In this document: positions 22,116 to 22,641 of the stretch, in pieces | Numbering within the stretch: position 1 is the first letter of the stretch | Layout of the letters: each line of letters opens with the position of its first letter | Notes under the pieces: model-generated | Seen by the model: only the letters and a program-made list of their open reading frames with translations | Database searches by the model: none | Told to the model about the DNA's origin: nothing | From: Oscillospiraceae bacterium | Lineage (GTDB): Bacteria; Bacillota_A; Clostridia; Oscillospirales; Oscillospiraceae | Direction of reading: 5' to 3' | Assembly: GCA_017627975.1 (NCBI GenBank) | Contig: JAGAFT010000084.1 | Coordinates: forward strand, 1-22,641 | Length of the DNA stretch: 22,641 nt | Program-made: the position numbers and the translations under genes

Positions 22116-22641
22116 ATGAGTGGTTTCGTGTGGATCATTCCGATCCTCGCCGTATGTGCACTTTGCTTTGCCGCTTATAAGGCAAGCTATGTCTCCAAAG
22201 CCGCTGCGGGTACGTCCCGCATGCAAGAGATTGCTTCCGCAATTGCGGAAGGTGCGGATGCTTTTCTGATGTCCGAGTACAGAATTCTTGCCATTTTTGT
22301 GGTGATTCTGTTTCTGCTGATCGGCTTCTTTATTAATTGGGGAACTGCCGTCTGCTTCCTGCTCGGTGCTTTTTGCTCCATCCTGGCCGGCTTCTTCGGA
22401 ATGAAGGTCGCAACCAGGGCCAATGTCCGCACCGCCAATGCCGCCATGGAATCGGGCATGAACAAAGCTCTCTCCATCGCGTTTGCCGGCGGCTCGGTCA
22501 TGGGGATGTGCGTTGTCGGGCTCGGCCTGCTCGGCTGCAGCCTGATCTACATTCTGACCGGCAACTATAATATTCTGTTCGGTTTCTCTCTCGGTGCCTC
22601 CTCCATTGCGCTGTTTGCACGTGTCGGCGGCGGCATCTATA
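22116..22641 (+). CDS. hppA: Membrane-bound proton/sodium-translocating pyrophosphatase (5' part)
   Basis: The first 175 residues are visible; the gene leaves the window. The protein couples pyrophosphate hydrolysis to export of H+ or Na+ across the membrane. The family N-terminus is clear: a first membrane helix (SGFVWIIPILAVCALCFAAY), the loop RMQEIASAIAEGADAFLMSEY, further helices (ILAIFVVILFLLIGFFINWG, AVCFLLGAFCSILAGFFGM) and MKVATRANVRTANAA. The catalytic DX7KXE motif and the residues that decide ion type and K+ dependence lie beyond the window. AGGAG is ten bases before the ATG. It is the only plus-strand gene here. Confidence 0.95.
   Translation, partial: MSGFVWIIPILAVCALCFAAYKASYVSKAAAGTSRMQEIASAIAEGADAFLMSEYRILAIFVVILFLLIGFFINWGTAVCFLLGAFCSILAGFFGMKVATRANVRTANAAMESGMNKALSIAFAGGSVMGMCVVGLGLLGCSLIYILTGNYNILFGFSLGASSIALFARVGGGIY

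Noticed and set aside
21939..22226. A 95-codon minus-strand open frame in front of hppA
   Set aside because: It overlaps the hppA start antisense, lacks a ribosome binding site, and its composition is that of intergenic AT-rich DNA.

Overview
The window reads as a chromosomal segment of a fairly GC-rich Clostridia member, most likely Lachnospiraceae or a close relative. The grounds are the gene content (nrdR, a DUF4364 protein, the dprA-topA-trmFO order, an AsnA-type asparagine synthetase, a membrane pyrophosphatase), strong AGGAGG-type ribosome binding sites, and a SPKTGD sortase signal. I cannot name a genus. Every gene except the last is on the minus strand, so the window is easiest to read from high to low coordinates.

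Region 1 (about 22641-18456). A divergent intergenic region of 448 bases separates hppA (plus strand, cut by the window end) from a 1048-residue secreted protein with a sortase signal. That protein carries two blocks of acidic repeats. It seems to have two promoters in tandem and ends at a strong hairpin terminator.

Region 2 (about 18346-12823). This is a three-gene operon of visibly lower GC content. It holds (a) a 927-residue fusion of a YidC/Oxa1-like membrane domain with an LtaS-like sulfatase/phosphotransferase ectodomain, (b) a membrane-anchored CDP-glycerol glycerophosphotransferase-like protein, and (c) cinA. The first two look like a machine for making or decorating a polyol-phosphate cell-surface polymer. 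The YidC-like half has Asn where canonical insertases carry their conserved groove arginine. This fusion is the most unusual object in the window.

Region 3 (about 12807-1). A compact terminator-promoter junction starts a dense housekeeping cluster: nrdR, a nagB-like gene, glmM, a left-handed beta-helix transferase, DUF4364, asnA, a TrmH-type RNA methyltransferase, dprA, topA, trmFO, plsX, rnc and a radical SAM (Elp3-like) gene cut by the window start. Most genes are separated by under 30 bases, and three pairs overlap (topA/trmFO, trmFO/plsX, rnc/radical SAM). The cluster covers dNTP control, amino-sugar supply for the wall, DNA topology, DNA uptake, tRNA and rRNA modification and phospholipid initiation. 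Two local oddities stand out. The nagB-like protein lacks two of the four catalytic residues known from E. coli NagB. Between it and glmM lies a degenerate copy of the 3' end of a nagB-family gene.

I found no tRNA, rRNA, CRISPR array, transposase or phage gene.
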